Shown: positions 18,393 to 27,786, counted from the first letter of the stretch. The stretch: DNA of 54,673 nt from Stenotrophomonas lacuserhaii (GCF_014836545.1 NZ_JACSQS010000021.1:1-54673); one strand, 5' to 3'. The notes: a model not told the origin generated them from the letters alone. Numbers and translations are program-made.

Positions 18393-18484
18393 GTGACGAC
18401 CAACGGTCGTCACCCACCAGAGGGGGAGCCCCACCCACCAGAGGCGGGGCCTCACCCACCAGAGGCGCGGCGTGACCCACCGGG
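18393..18484 (+). repeat. REP palindrome followed by a 21-base tandem array
   Basis: A 9-bp REP stem (18393-18401 and 18405-18413) whose tail CACCCACCAG is repeated at 18411, 18432 and 18453, with a degraded fourth copy near 18474, an exact 21-base period. The tail of one REP seems to have expanded in tandem. It lies between the lipoprotein and the exchanger gene and ends about 50 bases before the exchanger start. Confidence 0.7.
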
Positions 18485-18535
18485 ACACGGGGATCCACCG
18501 TAGAATCGCCGTGACTCCCGCTCAAGGACTGCCTG

Positions 18536-19492
18536 ATGATCGCCCTCGCCATCGCCTGGTTCGTGCTGGGCATCATCCTGCTGGGTCTTGGCGGCGACAC
18601 CGTCGTCAAGGCCGCTTCCGGGCTGGCCCAACGTTTCGGCGCATCGCCCTTCACCGCTGGCCTGTTGCTGCTGGGCGTGGCGACGTCCGTGCCGGAGCTG
18701 GCAGTCAATGCACGCGCGCTGGCCGTTGGCCAGCCCGAGCTTGCGCTCGGCAATGCGGTGGGCAGCACGCTGGCCAACCTGGGCTTGACCCTCGCGCTGG
18801 CCGCACTCGCCGTCCCTCTGCTGATGCGCGCGCGGGTGATCGTGGCGAGCTGGTTCGGCGTGCTGGCGGCCGCGCTGCTGCTGATCGTATTCGGCCTGGA
18901 TGGACAACTGCTGCGCTGGGAAGGCGGCGTGCTGTTGGCGGCCTTCGTCCTGTTCTTCGTACTGCTGCTGCGCCGTGGCCGGCATGAGGCGCCGCAGGTA
19001 CAGGCGCTGATCGCCGACGCGGCGGTATCACGCCCGGGATTGGCCTTGAACCTGGTGCGCTTGGCGATCGCCGCATTGACGTTGTACTGGGGCGCCCGGC
19101 TGGTGGTGGGCGCCGCTGCGGACTTCGGCGCTGCGCTCGGCTGGACGCCATTGCTGGTCGGCCTGTTGCCGGTGGCGATCGGCACTGCGCTGCCTGAAGT
19201 CGCCGCTGCGGTGATGGCCGCGCGGCGCGGGCAGGGCGACATGGTGGTGGGCCACGTGCTGGGTTCCAGTGTGGTCAACCTGCTGCTGGTGATCGGCGTG
19301 ATGGCGCTGGTGCAGCCGCTGGCACTGCCGGCTTCGTTCGTGCGGCTTGAACTGCCGGCCGTGCTGGCCTTCGCGCTGGTGCTGTACCCGATACTGCGCG
19401 GTGACCTGCGCATCAGCCGCGCAGAAGGCGGTGTGCTGCTGGGCGCATTCGTGGCGTGGGTGGGGTTGGAGCTGGCACTGTTGGTGGCCTGA
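18536..19492 (+). CDS. CaCA-family Na+/Ca2+ (cation/Ca2+) antiporter
   Basis: A 318-residue inner-membrane exchanger of the CaCA superfamily (YrbG type). The two inverted alpha repeats are plain: GVATSVPELAVNARA with GNAVGSTLANLG near residues 45-85, and AIGTALPEVAAAVMAARRG with GHVLGSSVVNLL near 212-250. Each carries the ion-binding Glu. About ten transmembrane segments and a short central basic loop (RRGRHEAP) match the family. It stands alone; its stop is followed by a facing pair of REP elements. Confidence 0.93.
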   Translation: MIALAIAWFVLGIILLGLGGDTVVKAASGLAQRFGASPFTAGLLLLGVATSVPELAVNARALAVGQPELALGNAVGSTLANLGLTLALAALAVPLLMRARVIVASWFGVLAAALLLIVFGLDGQLLRWEGGVLLAAFVLFFVLLLRRGRHEAPQVQALIADAAVSRPGLALNLVRLAIAALTLYWGARLVVGAAADFGAALGWTPLLVGLLPVAIGTALPEVAAAVMAARRGQGDMVVGHVLGSSVVNLLLVIGVMALVQPLALPASFVRLELPAVLAFALVLYPILRGDLRISRAEGGVLLGAFVAWVGLELALLVA

Positions 19493-19497
19493 GCCAC

Positions 19498-19557
19498 GTA
19501 GTGTCGAGCTTGCTCGACACTCATCCCGCTCGGCTCGTCGAGCAAGCTCGACGCTAC
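19498..19557. repeat. Facing pair of GTAG REPs
   Basis: GTAG at 19498-19501 with a 9-bp stem to 19520, and a second 8-bp stem (19536-19543 and 19546-19553) ending in CTAC at 19554-19557. The two GTAG heads point outwards, the usual REP-dimer layout. Both share the stem sequence of the copy at 17-39. They lie between convergent operons. Confidence 0.8.
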
Positions 19558-19564
19558 GGGCCTG

Positions 19565-19984
19565 TTATCGCTTGCTCTCGTTGGAGGTATACACATCGTC
19601 AGTCGCTTCCACGACCTTCTCGCGTACCGGCTCCGGCGGCGGCAACTGTTCTTCTTCGGCGCGTTCGTTGCCCGGCAGCGTGGGGCGCGTTTCCATCAGC
19701 AGCGACAGCGCCGCCTTGGCCATCAGGTGCGCGCTGATCGGTGCGGTGATGAACAGGAAGATGGTGATCAGCAGTTCGCGCGGCTGCGGGTCCTGGCCGA
19801 GGAAGATGTGGTAAGCCACCGAGGACACCAGCACGCAGCCGACGCCCAGCGTGCTGGCCTTGGTCGGGGCGTGCAGGCGCTTGAAGAAGGTGGACAGCTT
19901 CACCAGGCCCAGCGCACCCACCAGGATGAAGAAGCAGCCGAACAGCAGCACCACCGACAGCACGATCTGGATGGCGGTGATCAT
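19565..19984 (-). CDS. mrpG: Mrp Na+/H+ antiporter subunit G
   Basis: A 139-residue subunit with three transmembrane segments (about 8-30, 42-62 and 67-95) and a charged C-terminal tail rich in Glu and Pro. The N-terminal pattern VGALGLVKLSTFFKRLHAPTKASTLG is typical of MnhG/PhaG. It is the last gene of the six-gene operon and overlaps mrpF by four bases (ATGA). MrpG is needed for the assembled antiporter, which exports Na+ in exchange for protons. Confidence 0.92.
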   Translation of the reverse strand: MITAIQIVLSVVLLFGCFFILVGALGLVKLSTFFKRLHAPTKASTLGVGCVLVSSVAYHIFLGQDPQPRELLITIFLFITAPISAHLMAKAALSLLMETRPTLPGNERAEEEQLPPPEPVREKVVEATDDVYTSNESKR

Positions 19985-20265
19985 TCGACGATATCCCGGC
20001 GCAGCACGAACTTGCTCAGCACCACGGTGCTGCCGAAGCCGAGCATGGCGATGATCAGCGCGGCCTCGAAGTAGATCGCCGAATTGAGGTACATGCCGAA
20101 CAGCATCAACTGCGCGATGGCGGTCACCGACAGGGTGTCCAGCGCGAGGATGCGATCAGGCACGGTGGGGCCGCGCAGCAGGCGCCAGGTCGACAGCAGC
20201 ATGGCCAGCCCGACTACGTGCATGCACACCACCAGGGTGTTCTGGATGACATCGAATCCGGTCAT
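19981..20265 (-). CDS. mrpF: Mrp Na+/H+ antiporter subunit F
   Basis: A 94-residue subunit with three hydrophobic helices. The segment RGPTVPDRILALDTL near residues 31-45 is the family landmark, with the conserved Asp in the DRILALD loop. It overlaps mrpE upstream and mrpG downstream by four bases each, so translation is coupled through the operon. Confidence 0.92.
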   Translation of the reverse strand: MTGFDVIQNTLVVCMHVVGLAMLLSTWRLLRGPTVPDRILALDTLSVTAIAQLMLFGMYLNSAIYFEAALIIAMLGFGSTVVLSKFVLRRDIVE

Positions 20266-20768
20266 GGGAAGATCTCCATCAGCGGGGCCTCGTAGCGACG
20301 TTTGATTTCGGTGATCAGGTGCTGCTCATCGTCCAGGTTCAGTACGTGGACCAGCAGGTACTTGCGGTCATCGCTCAGTGCAGCCGACACGGTGCCCGGT
20401 GTCAGTGTGATCATGCTGGTCAGCGCAGCGATGCCGTGCACATTGGCGATGTCCAGCGGAATCCAGACGAAGCCCGGATGGATCCTGCTTTCCTTGCCCA
20501 GCACCTGTCCGGCCACTTCGATGTTGGATACCAGGATGTCCCACAGGGTGGTCATCAGCAGTTTCGGTACCGGCCGCAGCGTACCGATGCGGGCGAACTC
20601 ACGGTCCAGGCGCGCGGCGAACAGTGGCACCACCAGGCCCAGCAGCAGGCCCAGTGCGAGCAGGCCAACGCTGAAGCTGTCCGACATCAGCAGCCAGAAC
20701 ACGATGACCATGACGGTGAGCGGCAGCGAGGGAAAGATCCGGCGCAGCAGGGGGCGTTTCTGGTTCAT
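20262..20768 (-). CDS. mrpE: Mrp Na+/H+ antiporter subunit E
   Basis: A 168-residue subunit. Two helices lie in the first 60 residues (LPLTVMVIVFWLLMSDSF then LLALGLLLGLVVPLF). The soluble C-terminal half contains ITLTPGTVSAALSDDRKYL and HVLNLDDEQ, typical of MnhE. It overlaps both neighbours by four bases. Confidence 0.92.
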   Translation of the reverse strand: MNQKRPLLRRIFPSLPLTVMVIVFWLLMSDSFSVGLLALGLLLGLVVPLFAARLDREFARIGTLRPVPKLLMTTLWDILVSNIEVAGQVLGKESRIHPGFVWIPLDIANVHGIAALTSMITLTPGTVSAALSDDRKYLLVHVLNLDDEQHLITEIKRRYEAPLMEIFP

Positions 20769-22300
20769 GGGTGACGGATCTCCGGCTGTTCGCCACGCAC
20801 CTGGTCGACATAACCGGAGGGCTGCAACAGGTCACTGGCGATGGCATCGGCGTGGCGCATCAGCGGGGCCGCGAAGACGGTCATGCCGATTCCGTACAGA
20901 AGGAGCAGGCAGGCGGCCAGCAGTTCCACCCGGCGCGTGGGCGCCTTGCGCGGCCGGGGACCATCGGGTTCGGCATGCGGCACGCGCCAGAACAGCCGGA
21001 TGCCACCCCGCGCCAGCCCCATGATGACCAGCAGGCTGCTGCCCAGCACCGCCGTCCACACCGGTGCGGTCAGCTGTGGCGGCATGCCCTGCAGCAGCGC
21101 GGCCTTGGCCAGGAACCCGGACAGCGGCGGCAGACCGGCGATCGAAATGGCGGCGATCAGGAACAGCACCGCCGGTGTCTGCTTGCCCGGCATCGGCGCG
21201 ATGACTTCCTTGCGGTCGCTGGCACCGCCGCGACGACGGCGGATCAGGTCGGCGATCAGGAACAAGGCGGCCGCCACGAAGGTGCTGTGCGGCAGGTAGT
21301 ACAGGCCGGCTGCCAGCACCTGCTGGTTGCCGACCGAGAAGGCGATGAACAAGGTGGCGGCCGACACCACCACCAGGTACGAGATCAGCACCCGCAGGCG
21401 GACGGCGGCAAGCACGCCCAGCCCGCCCAGCACCAGCGTGGCGATTCCGGCCCACAACAGCCAATCGCGGCCATACCCGGCCATGGCACCGGCCTCATCA
21501 CCGAACCACAGGCTCTGGATGCGCAGCACGGCGTACAGGCCGACCTTGGTCATGATGGCGAACAGCGCAGCCACTGCCGCCGGTGCGCGCGCATAGGATT
21601 CGGGCAGCCACAGGTACAGCGGCATCAGCGCCGCCTTCGCGCAGAAGACCAGCAGCAGCAGGCCCATGGTCGACTTGACCAGCACCAGGTGCGAGGGCGG
21701 TACTTCGGCGATGCGCTGGGACAGTTCGGCCATGTTCAACGATCCCAGCGAGGCGTACAGCAGCCCCAGCGCGATCAGGAACAGGGTGGAGGCGGTCACG
21801 TTGAACACGACGTAATGCAGGCCGATGCGCATGCGCAGGCCACGCCCGCCGCTGAGCAGCAGGCCATACGAAGCGATCAGCATCACTTCGAAGAACACGA
21901 ACAGGTTGAAGATGTCGCCGGTAAGGAACGCACCGTTCAGGCCGACCAGCTGGAACTGGAACAAGGCATGAAAATGTGGGGCGCGCCGGTCCCAGCCGGA
22001 ACAGGCATGCATCAGGCAGCCGATCGCCAGCAGCACGGTGGTCAGCAGCATCCAGGCAGAAAGGCGGTCGGCCACCAGCGCGATGCCCAGCCGCGCCGGC
22101 CAGTCGCCGAGCAGGTAGACCATCGCCGTGCCATCGGCAGTGCGTGCGAACAGCAGCAGAACCGAAGTGAACAGCGCGGCCATCGCCGTCCACGACACCG
22201 CACGCTGCACACGCGGCCCGTAGCGGCGATGTTCAACGAACAGCGACAGCGATGCGCCGAGCAGCGGGACCAGGATCGGCAGGATCACCAGATGGTTCAT
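20765..22300 (-). CDS. mrpD: Mrp Na+/H+ antiporter subunit D
   Basis: A 511-residue polytopic subunit homologous to the antiporter-like subunits of respiratory complex I (NuoL/M/N). Key features are a conserved Glu in NLFVFFEVMLIASYGLL near residue 135, the Lys in KSTMGLLLLVFCAKAALMPLYLWLPESYARAP near 210-245, and further charged residues in TMs 8 and 12. About 14 helices. It overlaps mrpC and mrpE by four bases each. It probably carries one of the two proton or sodium paths of the complex. Confidence 0.94.
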   Translation of the reverse strand: MNHLVILPILVPLLGASLSLFVEHRRYGPRVQRAVSWTAMAALFTSVLLLFARTADGTAMVYLLGDWPARLGIALVADRLSAWMLLTTVLLAIGCLMHACSGWDRRAPHFHALFQFQLVGLNGAFLTGDIFNLFVFFEVMLIASYGLLLSGGRGLRMRIGLHYVVFNVTASTLFLIALGLLYASLGSLNMAELSQRIAEVPPSHLVLVKSTMGLLLLVFCAKAALMPLYLWLPESYARAPAAVAALFAIMTKVGLYAVLRIQSLWFGDEAGAMAGYGRDWLLWAGIATLVLGGLGVLAAVRLRVLISYLVVVSAATLFIAFSVGNQQVLAAGLYYLPHSTFVAAALFLIADLIRRRRGGASDRKEVIAPMPGKQTPAVLFLIAAISIAGLPPLSGFLAKAALLQGMPPQLTAPVWTAVLGSSLLVIMGLARGGIRLFWRVPHAEPDGPRPRKAPTRRVELLAACLLLLYGIGMTVFAAPLMRHADAIASDLLQPSGYVDQVRGEQPEIRHP

Positions 22301-22674
22301 GCGTGGTCCTCGTCACGGCGCCGCGGAGCATCGTCGTCGGGCTCGTGCGCGTCGACGTGGTCGCTGTGGTTGTCACTGCGGCTGCGGATGGCCAGCACGA
22401 TGGTGACCGCGGTCATGGCGAAGGCGATCACGATGGCGGTGAGCACCAGCGCCTGCGGCAGCGGGTCGGTGTAGTTGCCCAGGTTCGCGTCCAGGCCTTC
22501 CTTCAGCACCGGCGGCCTGCCGGCGACCAGTCGTCCGCCGGCAAAGATCAGCAGGTTGGTGGCATAGGAAAGGAAGGTCATGCCCAGGATCACATCGAAG
22601 CTGCGCGCGCGCAGCAGCAGGTACACGCCGAGCATGGTCAGCACGCCGATGGCGCTTGCAATGGCCAGTTCCAT
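22297..22674 (-). CDS. mrpC: Mrp Na+/H+ antiporter subunit C
   Basis: A 125-residue NuoK-like subunit with three helices. The pattern LLLRARSFDVILGMTFLSYATNLLIF is typical of MnhC. It has a long charged tail rich in Asp, His and Arg, so it is a little longer than the usual 110-115 residues. The start overlaps the stop of the A/B subunit by one base (TGATG), and the stop overlaps the mrpD start by four. A longer open frame (to 23730) in the same register is only the shadow of mrpA. Confidence 0.93.
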   Translation of the reverse strand: MELAIASAIGVLTMLGVYLLLRARSFDVILGMTFLSYATNLLIFAGGRLVAGRPPVLKEGLDANLGNYTDPLPQALVLTAIVIAFAMTAVTIVLAIRSRSDNHSDHVDAHEPDDDAPRRRDEDHA

Positions 22675-25502
22675 CAGTGCATCTCCCCGGTCAGTGCCGA
22701 ACGCTTCTGCGGATCGATCTCGCCGCGACGCGCGGTCCGTGTCCGCGACGGCTTGATCGTGCCCATCATCGACAGCATCAACATCGCCCCGCCAAACACC
22801 ACCAGGTAGACGCCGGTATCGAAACCGATCGCACTGGCCAGCGGCACTTCGCCGATGATCGGCAGGTGCAGGTCCAGGTGGCCGCTGGTCAGGAACGGTA
22901 CGCCGAACAGCATCGAAGCCGAGCCACTGGCCACGGCGATCAGGAGGCCTATACCGATGCAGCGGACGTAATCGAAGCCGAAGCGCGACTCGACCGAGGC
23001 GGTGCCCTGGATGACGTACTGGATCAACAGCGGTACGGCCAGGATGAGGCCGGCGATGAAGCCGCCGCCCGGCGAGTTGTGGCCGCGCAGGAACATGAAG
23101 ATCGACACGGTCAGGGTCAGCGGGAACATGATCTGCGCCAGGTCGGCCGGCACCGGCAGTTTGATCGGCGGGCCCGGCATGATCTGCTCCGGCGCCATGC
23201 GCGAGCGCCGCAGCATCGCATGCACCACCAGCGCGGCGATGCCGAACACGGTGATCTCGCCGAAAGTATCGAAGCCGCGGAAGTCGACCAGGATGACGTT
23301 GACCACGTTGCTGCCGTAGGCCTCCGGCAGGGAACGGGCAAGCATCTCGCCGGCCATCGTGTTCGGGGGCAGGGTCATCGCGGTGTAGGCCAGCGCGGCC
23401 AGTCCGACGCCGGCGACCAGCGCGATCGCGGCATCGCGGTATCTGCGCAGCTTGGAGCGCTCGGTCACCGACTGGGCGGGCAGGTAATTCATGCCCAGCA
23501 GCATCAGCACCAGGGTGACCATCTCCACCAGCAGCTGGGTCAGCGCCAGGTCCGGTGCGGACAGGAACACGAAGGTCATCGCCACCATCAGGCCCACCCC
23601 ACCCACCAGCAGCACCGCCAGCAGGCGCTGCTTGTACATGCGCAGGGTGGCCATGGCGCAGGCCATCATCACCGCCCACAACGCCCAGCCCAGCAGCGGC
23701 ATCGGCTGCGGAGAGGGCCAGTTCGGCCACGCCGGGGCGGCCAGCCAGGGCGCTGCGGCGGCCACCACCGCCACCACCACCAGGCCGAGCAGCATGCGCT
23801 GCAGGCTGCCGTTGGCGATGGCGCCGGTCAGTTTCTGCGCCAGCGCGGAAAGCAGGTCCAGCTGCAGATGGAAGGCGTCGCGGCCCGGCGTGGTGTTGCG
23901 CACCGCATACAGGTCGATCAGCCGGCGCAGGCCGAAATACAGCACCACGCCGCCCAGCACGCCGGCCGCGCTCATCGCCAGCGGCAGGTTGAAGCCGTGC
24001 CAGATGGAGAGGCTGTATTCGGGCATCTGCGCGCCGAGGATGGAGGCCGCACCGGCATGCAGCACCGGGGCGATGGTCAGCGCCGGGGCGATGCCCACGG
24101 CCACGCAGATCACCACCAGGATCTCCACCGGCACCTTCATCCAGCGCGGCGGTTCGTGCGGCATGCGGTCCAGGTCATGCGGGCCCTTGCCGAAGAAGGT
24201 GTCGTGCACGAAGCGCAGGCTGTAGGCCACGCCGAAGACGCCGGCCAGCAACGCGGCGATCGACATGGCCATCTGCATCAGCGCCGGACCGCCTGCATCG
24301 AGGGCCTCGGCGAACAGCATTTCCTTGGACAGGAAGCCGTTGAGCAGCGGAATGCCAGCCATCGCCAGCGAGGCGATGATCGCCAGCGCACTGGTGAACG
24401 GCATCAGCCGCCGCAGGCCGCCCAGCTTGCGCATGTCACGCGTGCCGGTTTCATGGTCGATGATGCCGGCGGCCATGAACAACGACGCCTTGAACGTGGC
24501 GTGGTTGAGGATATGGAACACACCGGCCACCACCGCCATCGGCTTGGACAGGCCGAACAGCATGGTGATCAGGCCCAGGTGGGAGATCGTGGAATACGCC
24601 AGCAGGCCCTTCAGGTCGTGCTGGAAGATCGCGTTCCAGGCCCCGACCAGCAGGGTCAGCGCACCGATGCCGCTGACCGTGTAGAAGAACAGGTCAGTGC
24701 CGGCCAGCGCGGGGTGCAGGCGGGCCAACAGGAACACACCGGCCTTCACCATGGTGGCCGAGTGCAGGTAGGCCGACACCGGGGTGGGCGCGGCCATGGC
24801 CTGTGGCAGCCAGAAGTGGAACGGGAACTGCGCGCTCTTGGTGAAGATGCCGGCCAGCACCAGGAACAACGCATACGGATACAGCGCGCTGGCACGGATC
24901 TGGTCGCCGGCGGCCAGCACCACGTCCAGGTCGAAGCTGCCGACGATGCGCCCGATCAGCAGCACGCCGCCGAGCAGCGCCAGGCCGCCGCCGCCGGTGA
25001 TGACCAGGGCCATGCGGGCGCCGTCGCGGGCGTCCTGGCGGTGCGACCAGAAGCCGATCAACAGGAACGAGCTGATGCTGGTCAGCTCCCAGAAGATCAT
25101 CAGCAACAGCAGGTTGCCGGACAGCACCATGCCCAGCATGGCGCCCATGAACAGCAGCAGGTAGCAGAAGAAGCGGTGCGCGTTGTCCTGCGGGCTCAGG
25201 TAGTAGTGGGCGTACAGCACCACCAATGAGCCGATGCCCAGCACCATGCCGGCGAACATCCACGCCAGGCCATCCAGGCGCAGGGTGAAGTCCAGACCGA
25301 TCTGCGGCAGCCATTGGCCACTGCTGCGCAGCACCTCGCCATCCAGCACGGCGGGTGTCAGCGTGGCGAGGATGGCCAGGCCAGCCAACGGCGCGGCCGC
25401 GGCTAACCAGGCGGCCGTGCGGCGGGAACTTCGTGAGAATGCGGCAACCGCCACGGCCAGGATGAAAGGCAGGGCGAGCAGCAGGATCAGGCTTGGGATC
25501 AT
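22674..25502 (-). CDS. mrpA: Mrp Na+/H+ antiporter, fused A and B subunits
   Basis: A 942-residue protein combining MrpA (NuoL-like, residues 1 to about 780) and an MrpB-like C-terminal domain (about 790-942), the arrangement known as PhaAB in proteobacteria. The complex-I-like core is clear: FFWELTSISSFLLIGF has the conserved Glu near 140, AQFPFHFWLPQAMAAPTPVSAYLHSATMVKAG contains the conserved Lys and His near 225-255, and the MrpB part has MFPLTLTVSIFMFLRGHNSPGGGFIAG. It is the first gene of the operon. No strong ribosome site precedes the ATG. The 331 bases upstream (25503-25833) hold no gene or structure that I can support. Confidence 0.94.
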   Translation of the reverse strand: MIPSLILLLALPFILAVAVAAFSRSSRRTAAWLAAAAPLAGLAILATLTPAVLDGEVLRSSGQWLPQIGLDFTLRLDGLAWMFAGMVLGIGSLVVLYAHYYLSPQDNAHRFFCYLLLFMGAMLGMVLSGNLLLLMIFWELTSISSFLLIGFWSHRQDARDGARMALVITGGGGLALLGGVLLIGRIVGSFDLDVVLAAGDQIRASALYPYALFLVLAGIFTKSAQFPFHFWLPQAMAAPTPVSAYLHSATMVKAGVFLLARLHPALAGTDLFFYTVSGIGALTLLVGAWNAIFQHDLKGLLAYSTISHLGLITMLFGLSKPMAVVAGVFHILNHATFKASLFMAAGIIDHETGTRDMRKLGGLRRLMPFTSALAIIASLAMAGIPLLNGFLSKEMLFAEALDAGGPALMQMAMSIAALLAGVFGVAYSLRFVHDTFFGKGPHDLDRMPHEPPRWMKVPVEILVVICVAVGIAPALTIAPVLHAGAASILGAQMPEYSLSIWHGFNLPLAMSAAGVLGGVVLYFGLRRLIDLYAVRNTTPGRDAFHLQLDLLSALAQKLTGAIANGSLQRMLLGLVVVAVVAAAAPWLAAPAWPNWPSPQPMPLLGWALWAVMMACAMATLRMYKQRLLAVLLVGGVGLMVAMTFVFLSAPDLALTQLLVEMVTLVLMLLGMNYLPAQSVTERSKLRRYRDAAIALVAGVGLAALAYTAMTLPPNTMAGEMLARSLPEAYGSNVVNVILVDFRGFDTFGEITVFGIAALVVHAMLRRSRMAPEQIMPGPPIKLPVPADLAQIMFPLTLTVSIFMFLRGHNSPGGGFIAGLILAVPLLIQYVIQGTASVESRFGFDYVRCIGIGLLIAVASGSASMLFGVPFLTSGHLDLHLPIIGEVPLASAIGFDTGVYLVVFGGAMLMLSMMGTIKPSRTRTARRGEIDPQKRSALTGEMH

Positions 25503-25833
25503 GCAGGGAATACGCGATTCACGAGCAGGTCATGCAGTCTAACAGGCCGACATTTGCTGCCGATACCCACGAATACGCCACCAATTGCAGGGAACGTGTG
25601 CTGATTCATTTTCTTCCCCTGTCGATGCCGGGCCGGCAGGGCTTGACTCGACCGGCATTGCTACTTTGCCGCATCTGTCGCGAATGGCGCGTGCAGCTCC
25701 AAGGTGCCCGTACGGCAGGGGCTGCAAAGGGATGGTGTGGCGCGTCGTGCACGCCGACGGCGCCTGGACGGGGACCCCGCATCGCCGCCGCGGGCGTCGA
25801 AAACAGCCCGCCCGCTCGTTCAGGGAATAAAGG

Positions 25834-26316
25834 TCAGTAACGCCAATCGAGGCGGCGGTAGACCTTGGCCAGCACCCAGGCCGGGCCGATCAGCAGGTAG
25901 GTGAGGTCGGTCAGGAAGCTGGGCCTGCGGCCTTCGAGCTTATGGCCGAGGAACTGCGCGATCCACGCCAGCACGAACACCACGCCGGCCAGGCGGGCCA
26001 GGTTGCCCAGCCCTATTTCCGCTTCCAGCAGGCGGCAGGTGCAGCCGATCACGAACAGCACGGCCAGCATGCCCAGCCCCAACGGGCGCGACAGGCGGTT
26101 GTAGAAGCACCACGCCCCGAACATCGCCAGGCCCGCCCAGATGCCGTTCTGGAACCAGGTGATCAGCGGCGGCAGGCACCACAGCAGGGCCACCACCGAC
26201 CACAGGATGGCCGGCACCGCGACCACGTGGATGCGCTGGTTGGTGGGGTTGCGGTGGTCGTCGGAATAGCTGGCGAAATAGCGGTCTACGGGGCGGGCAA
26301 GCGAGGTGCTGGACAT
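25834..26316 (-). CDS. Mpo1-like (DUF962) membrane protein
   Basis: A 160-residue protein of the DUF962/YGL010w family, related to yeast Mpo1, an Fe(II) dioxygenase that alpha-oxidises 2-hydroxy fatty acids. The N-terminal FASYSDDHRNPTNQRIHVVAVP carries the conserved His of the NxxxHxxG-like region, and a second His (FLGHKLEGRRP) lies near 125 as in the family. Four hydrophobic segments are visible. Whether the bacterial proteins do the same chemistry is not established from sequence. It lies 71 bases downstream of purC on the same strand. Confidence 0.85.
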   Translation of the reverse strand: MSSTSLARPVDRYFASYSDDHRNPTNQRIHVVAVPAILWSVVALLWCLPPLITWFQNGIWAGLAMFGAWCFYNRLSRPLGLGMLAVLFVIGCTCRLLEAEIGLGNLARLAGVVFVLAWIAQFLGHKLEGRRPSFLTDLTYLLIGPAWVLAKVYRRLDWRY

Positions 26317-26387
26317 GGTGCCTCCGATCGTGCCGGCACATGGCCGGCGAGCTTTCCAGAGGAGGGCGGGCAGCGCCCGGCGCCCCC

Positions 26388-27314
26388 TCAGTCGACGCTG
26401 ATGCCAGCCAGTCGCTGCAGGGCTTCGGCGTACTTGGCACGCGTGCGCTCGATCACTTCAGCTGGAATGGACGGGCCCGGTGCGGTCTTGCCCCAGTCCA
26501 GCGTCTCCAGGTAATCGCGCACGAACTGCTTGTCGTAACTGGGCGGGCTGCTGCCCACTTCGTACTCGTCGGCCGGCCAGTAGCGCGAAGAATCCGGGGT
26601 CAGCATCTCGTCCATGATGTACAGGCGGCCGTCTTCATCGGTGCCGAACTCGAACTTGGTGTCGGCCAGGATGATGCCGCGCTCACGCGCGTAATCAGCG
26701 GCGAAGGCATAGATGCGCAGGGTGGCATCGCGCACGCGTTCGGCCAGGTCCACGCCGACCGCCTTGACCATCGCATCGAAATCGATGTTCTCGTCGTGGT
26801 CGCCGACGGCGGCCTTGGTGGACGGGGTGAAGATCGGCTCGGGCAGTTTTTCGGCCTGGCGCAGGCCGTCGGGCAGTTCAATGCCGCTGACCTTGCCGGT
26901 GCGCTGGTAATCCTTCCAGCCGCTGCCGATCAGGTAACCGCGGGCGATCGCTTCCACCGGTACCGGTTTCAGCTTCTTGGTAACCACCGCGCGCTTGGCG
27001 TACAGCGCCGCGTCCACGCCGTCGGGCAGCACGCTGGCCACGTCGATGCCGGTCAGGTGGTTGGGCATCAGGTGCGCGGTCTTGGCAAACCAGAAGTTGG
27101 ACACCTGGCAGAGCATTTCGCCCTTGCCCGGGATCGGGTCGGGCAGCACCACATCGAAGGCCGACAGGCGATCGGTGGCTACCATCAGCAGGTAGTCCCC
27201 CGGCGGCGTGCCTTCGGGCATGCGCTCGCGCGGAATATCGAAAACGTCACGCACCTTGCCACGATGGCGCAAGGGCAGGCCGGGAAGATCGGATTGCAAC
27301 AACGTGGTCGGCAC
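26388..27314 (-). CDS. purC: Phosphoribosylaminoimidazole-succinocarboxamide (SAICAR) synthase
   Basis: A 308-residue purine-synthesis enzyme that joins CAIR and aspartate with ATP. Family motifs are [11 protein letters not shown] near the N-terminus, [20 protein letters not shown] near residue 50, [18 protein letters not shown] near 125, ADTKFEFG near 215 and [13 protein letters not shown] near 235. The length fits the roughly 300-residue class rather than the short E. coli type. The start is a GTG with AGGAG five bases upstream; the longer upstream frame has no family match. It is divergent from the J-domain gene. Confidence 0.96.
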   Translation of the reverse strand: MPTTLLQSDLPGLPLRHRGKVRDVFDIPRERMPEGTPPGDYLLMVATDRLSAFDVVLPDPIPGKGEMLCQVSNFWFAKTAHLMPNHLTGIDVASVLPDGVDAALYAKRAVVTKKLKPVPVEAIARGYLIGSGWKDYQRTGKVSGIELPDGLRQAEKLPEPIFTPSTKAAVGDHDENIDFDAMVKAVGVDLAERVRDATLRIYAFAADYARERGIILADTKFEFGTDEDGRLYIMDEMLTPDSSRYWPADEYEVGSSPPSYDKQFVRDYLETLDWGKTAPGPSIPAEVIERTRAKYAEALQRLAGISVD

Positions 27315-27456
27315 GGGCACTCCTGGGGGCTTCGTCGATACGAGCTGCCCAGGGACCCGGAGGGCCCGCCGGCCAGCGGGCGGCCTAGTGTAAAGCCGTC
27401 CGGGGCGGCTGTGACGTAAAATGGAAAGCCAATTGGCCAAATCTGCCCGGAGCGCC

Positions 27457-27786
27457 ATGCGCTGGTACGGAAAACTGCTGGGTTTCATCGCCGGGGCCCT
27501 GCTGTTCCGGCCCAATCCCCTGTTTGGCGCGGTGCTGGGCCTGCTGATCGGCCATGCGTTCGACGCCGACTGGTTCCGCCTGAACAAGGAAAACCCGTAT
27601 CGCGAGCTGGGCCTGACGTCTTCAGCCACGGAGGCGGAGATCGACCTGGCCTACCGCCGGCTGATGTCGCAATACCACCCCGACAAGCTGGTCGGCGCCG
27701 CGCCGGAACTGCTCAGGCAGGCCGAGGCCAAGAGCCGCCGCGTGAATGCCGCCTACGACCGCATCAAGACCCTGCGCAAGCGCTGA
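27457..27786 (+). CDS. Miniature DjlA-like J-domain membrane protein
   Basis: A 109-residue co-chaperone that would recruit DnaK at the inner membrane. The N-terminal 35 residues ([15 protein letters not shown] through [14 protein letters not shown]) match the membrane anchor of DjlA. The C-terminal 65 residues are a J-domain with the HPD motif ([10 protein letters not shown]) that matches the DjlA J-domain. The central TerB domain of DjlA (E. coli protein about 270 residues) is absent; anchor and J-domain are joined by about 15 residues. The start at 27457 is set by GGAG five bases upstream and by the alignment; an ATG at 27421 would add 12 residues. Confidence 0.85.
   Translation: MRWYGKLLGFIAGALLFRPNPLFGAVLGLLIGHAFDADWFRLNKENPYRELGLTSSATEAEIDLAYRRLMSQYHPDKLVGAAPELLRQAEAKSRRVNAAYDRIKTLRKR

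Noticed and set aside
18411..18484. Possible CRISPR-like array
   Set aside because: The repeated unit is about 10 bases with a 21-base period, no spacers of CRISPR length, and it is clearly derived from the adjacent REP tail.
22656..25229. Long plus-strand frame of 857 residues across the mrp operon
   Set aside because: Antisense of mrpA, extremely His/Gln/Arg-rich, no motif; a shadow of GC-biased third positions.
25503..25833. Small frames between mrpA and the Mpo1-like gene
   Set aside because: All are short, overlap each other on both strands, and have no ribosome site or recognisable sequence.
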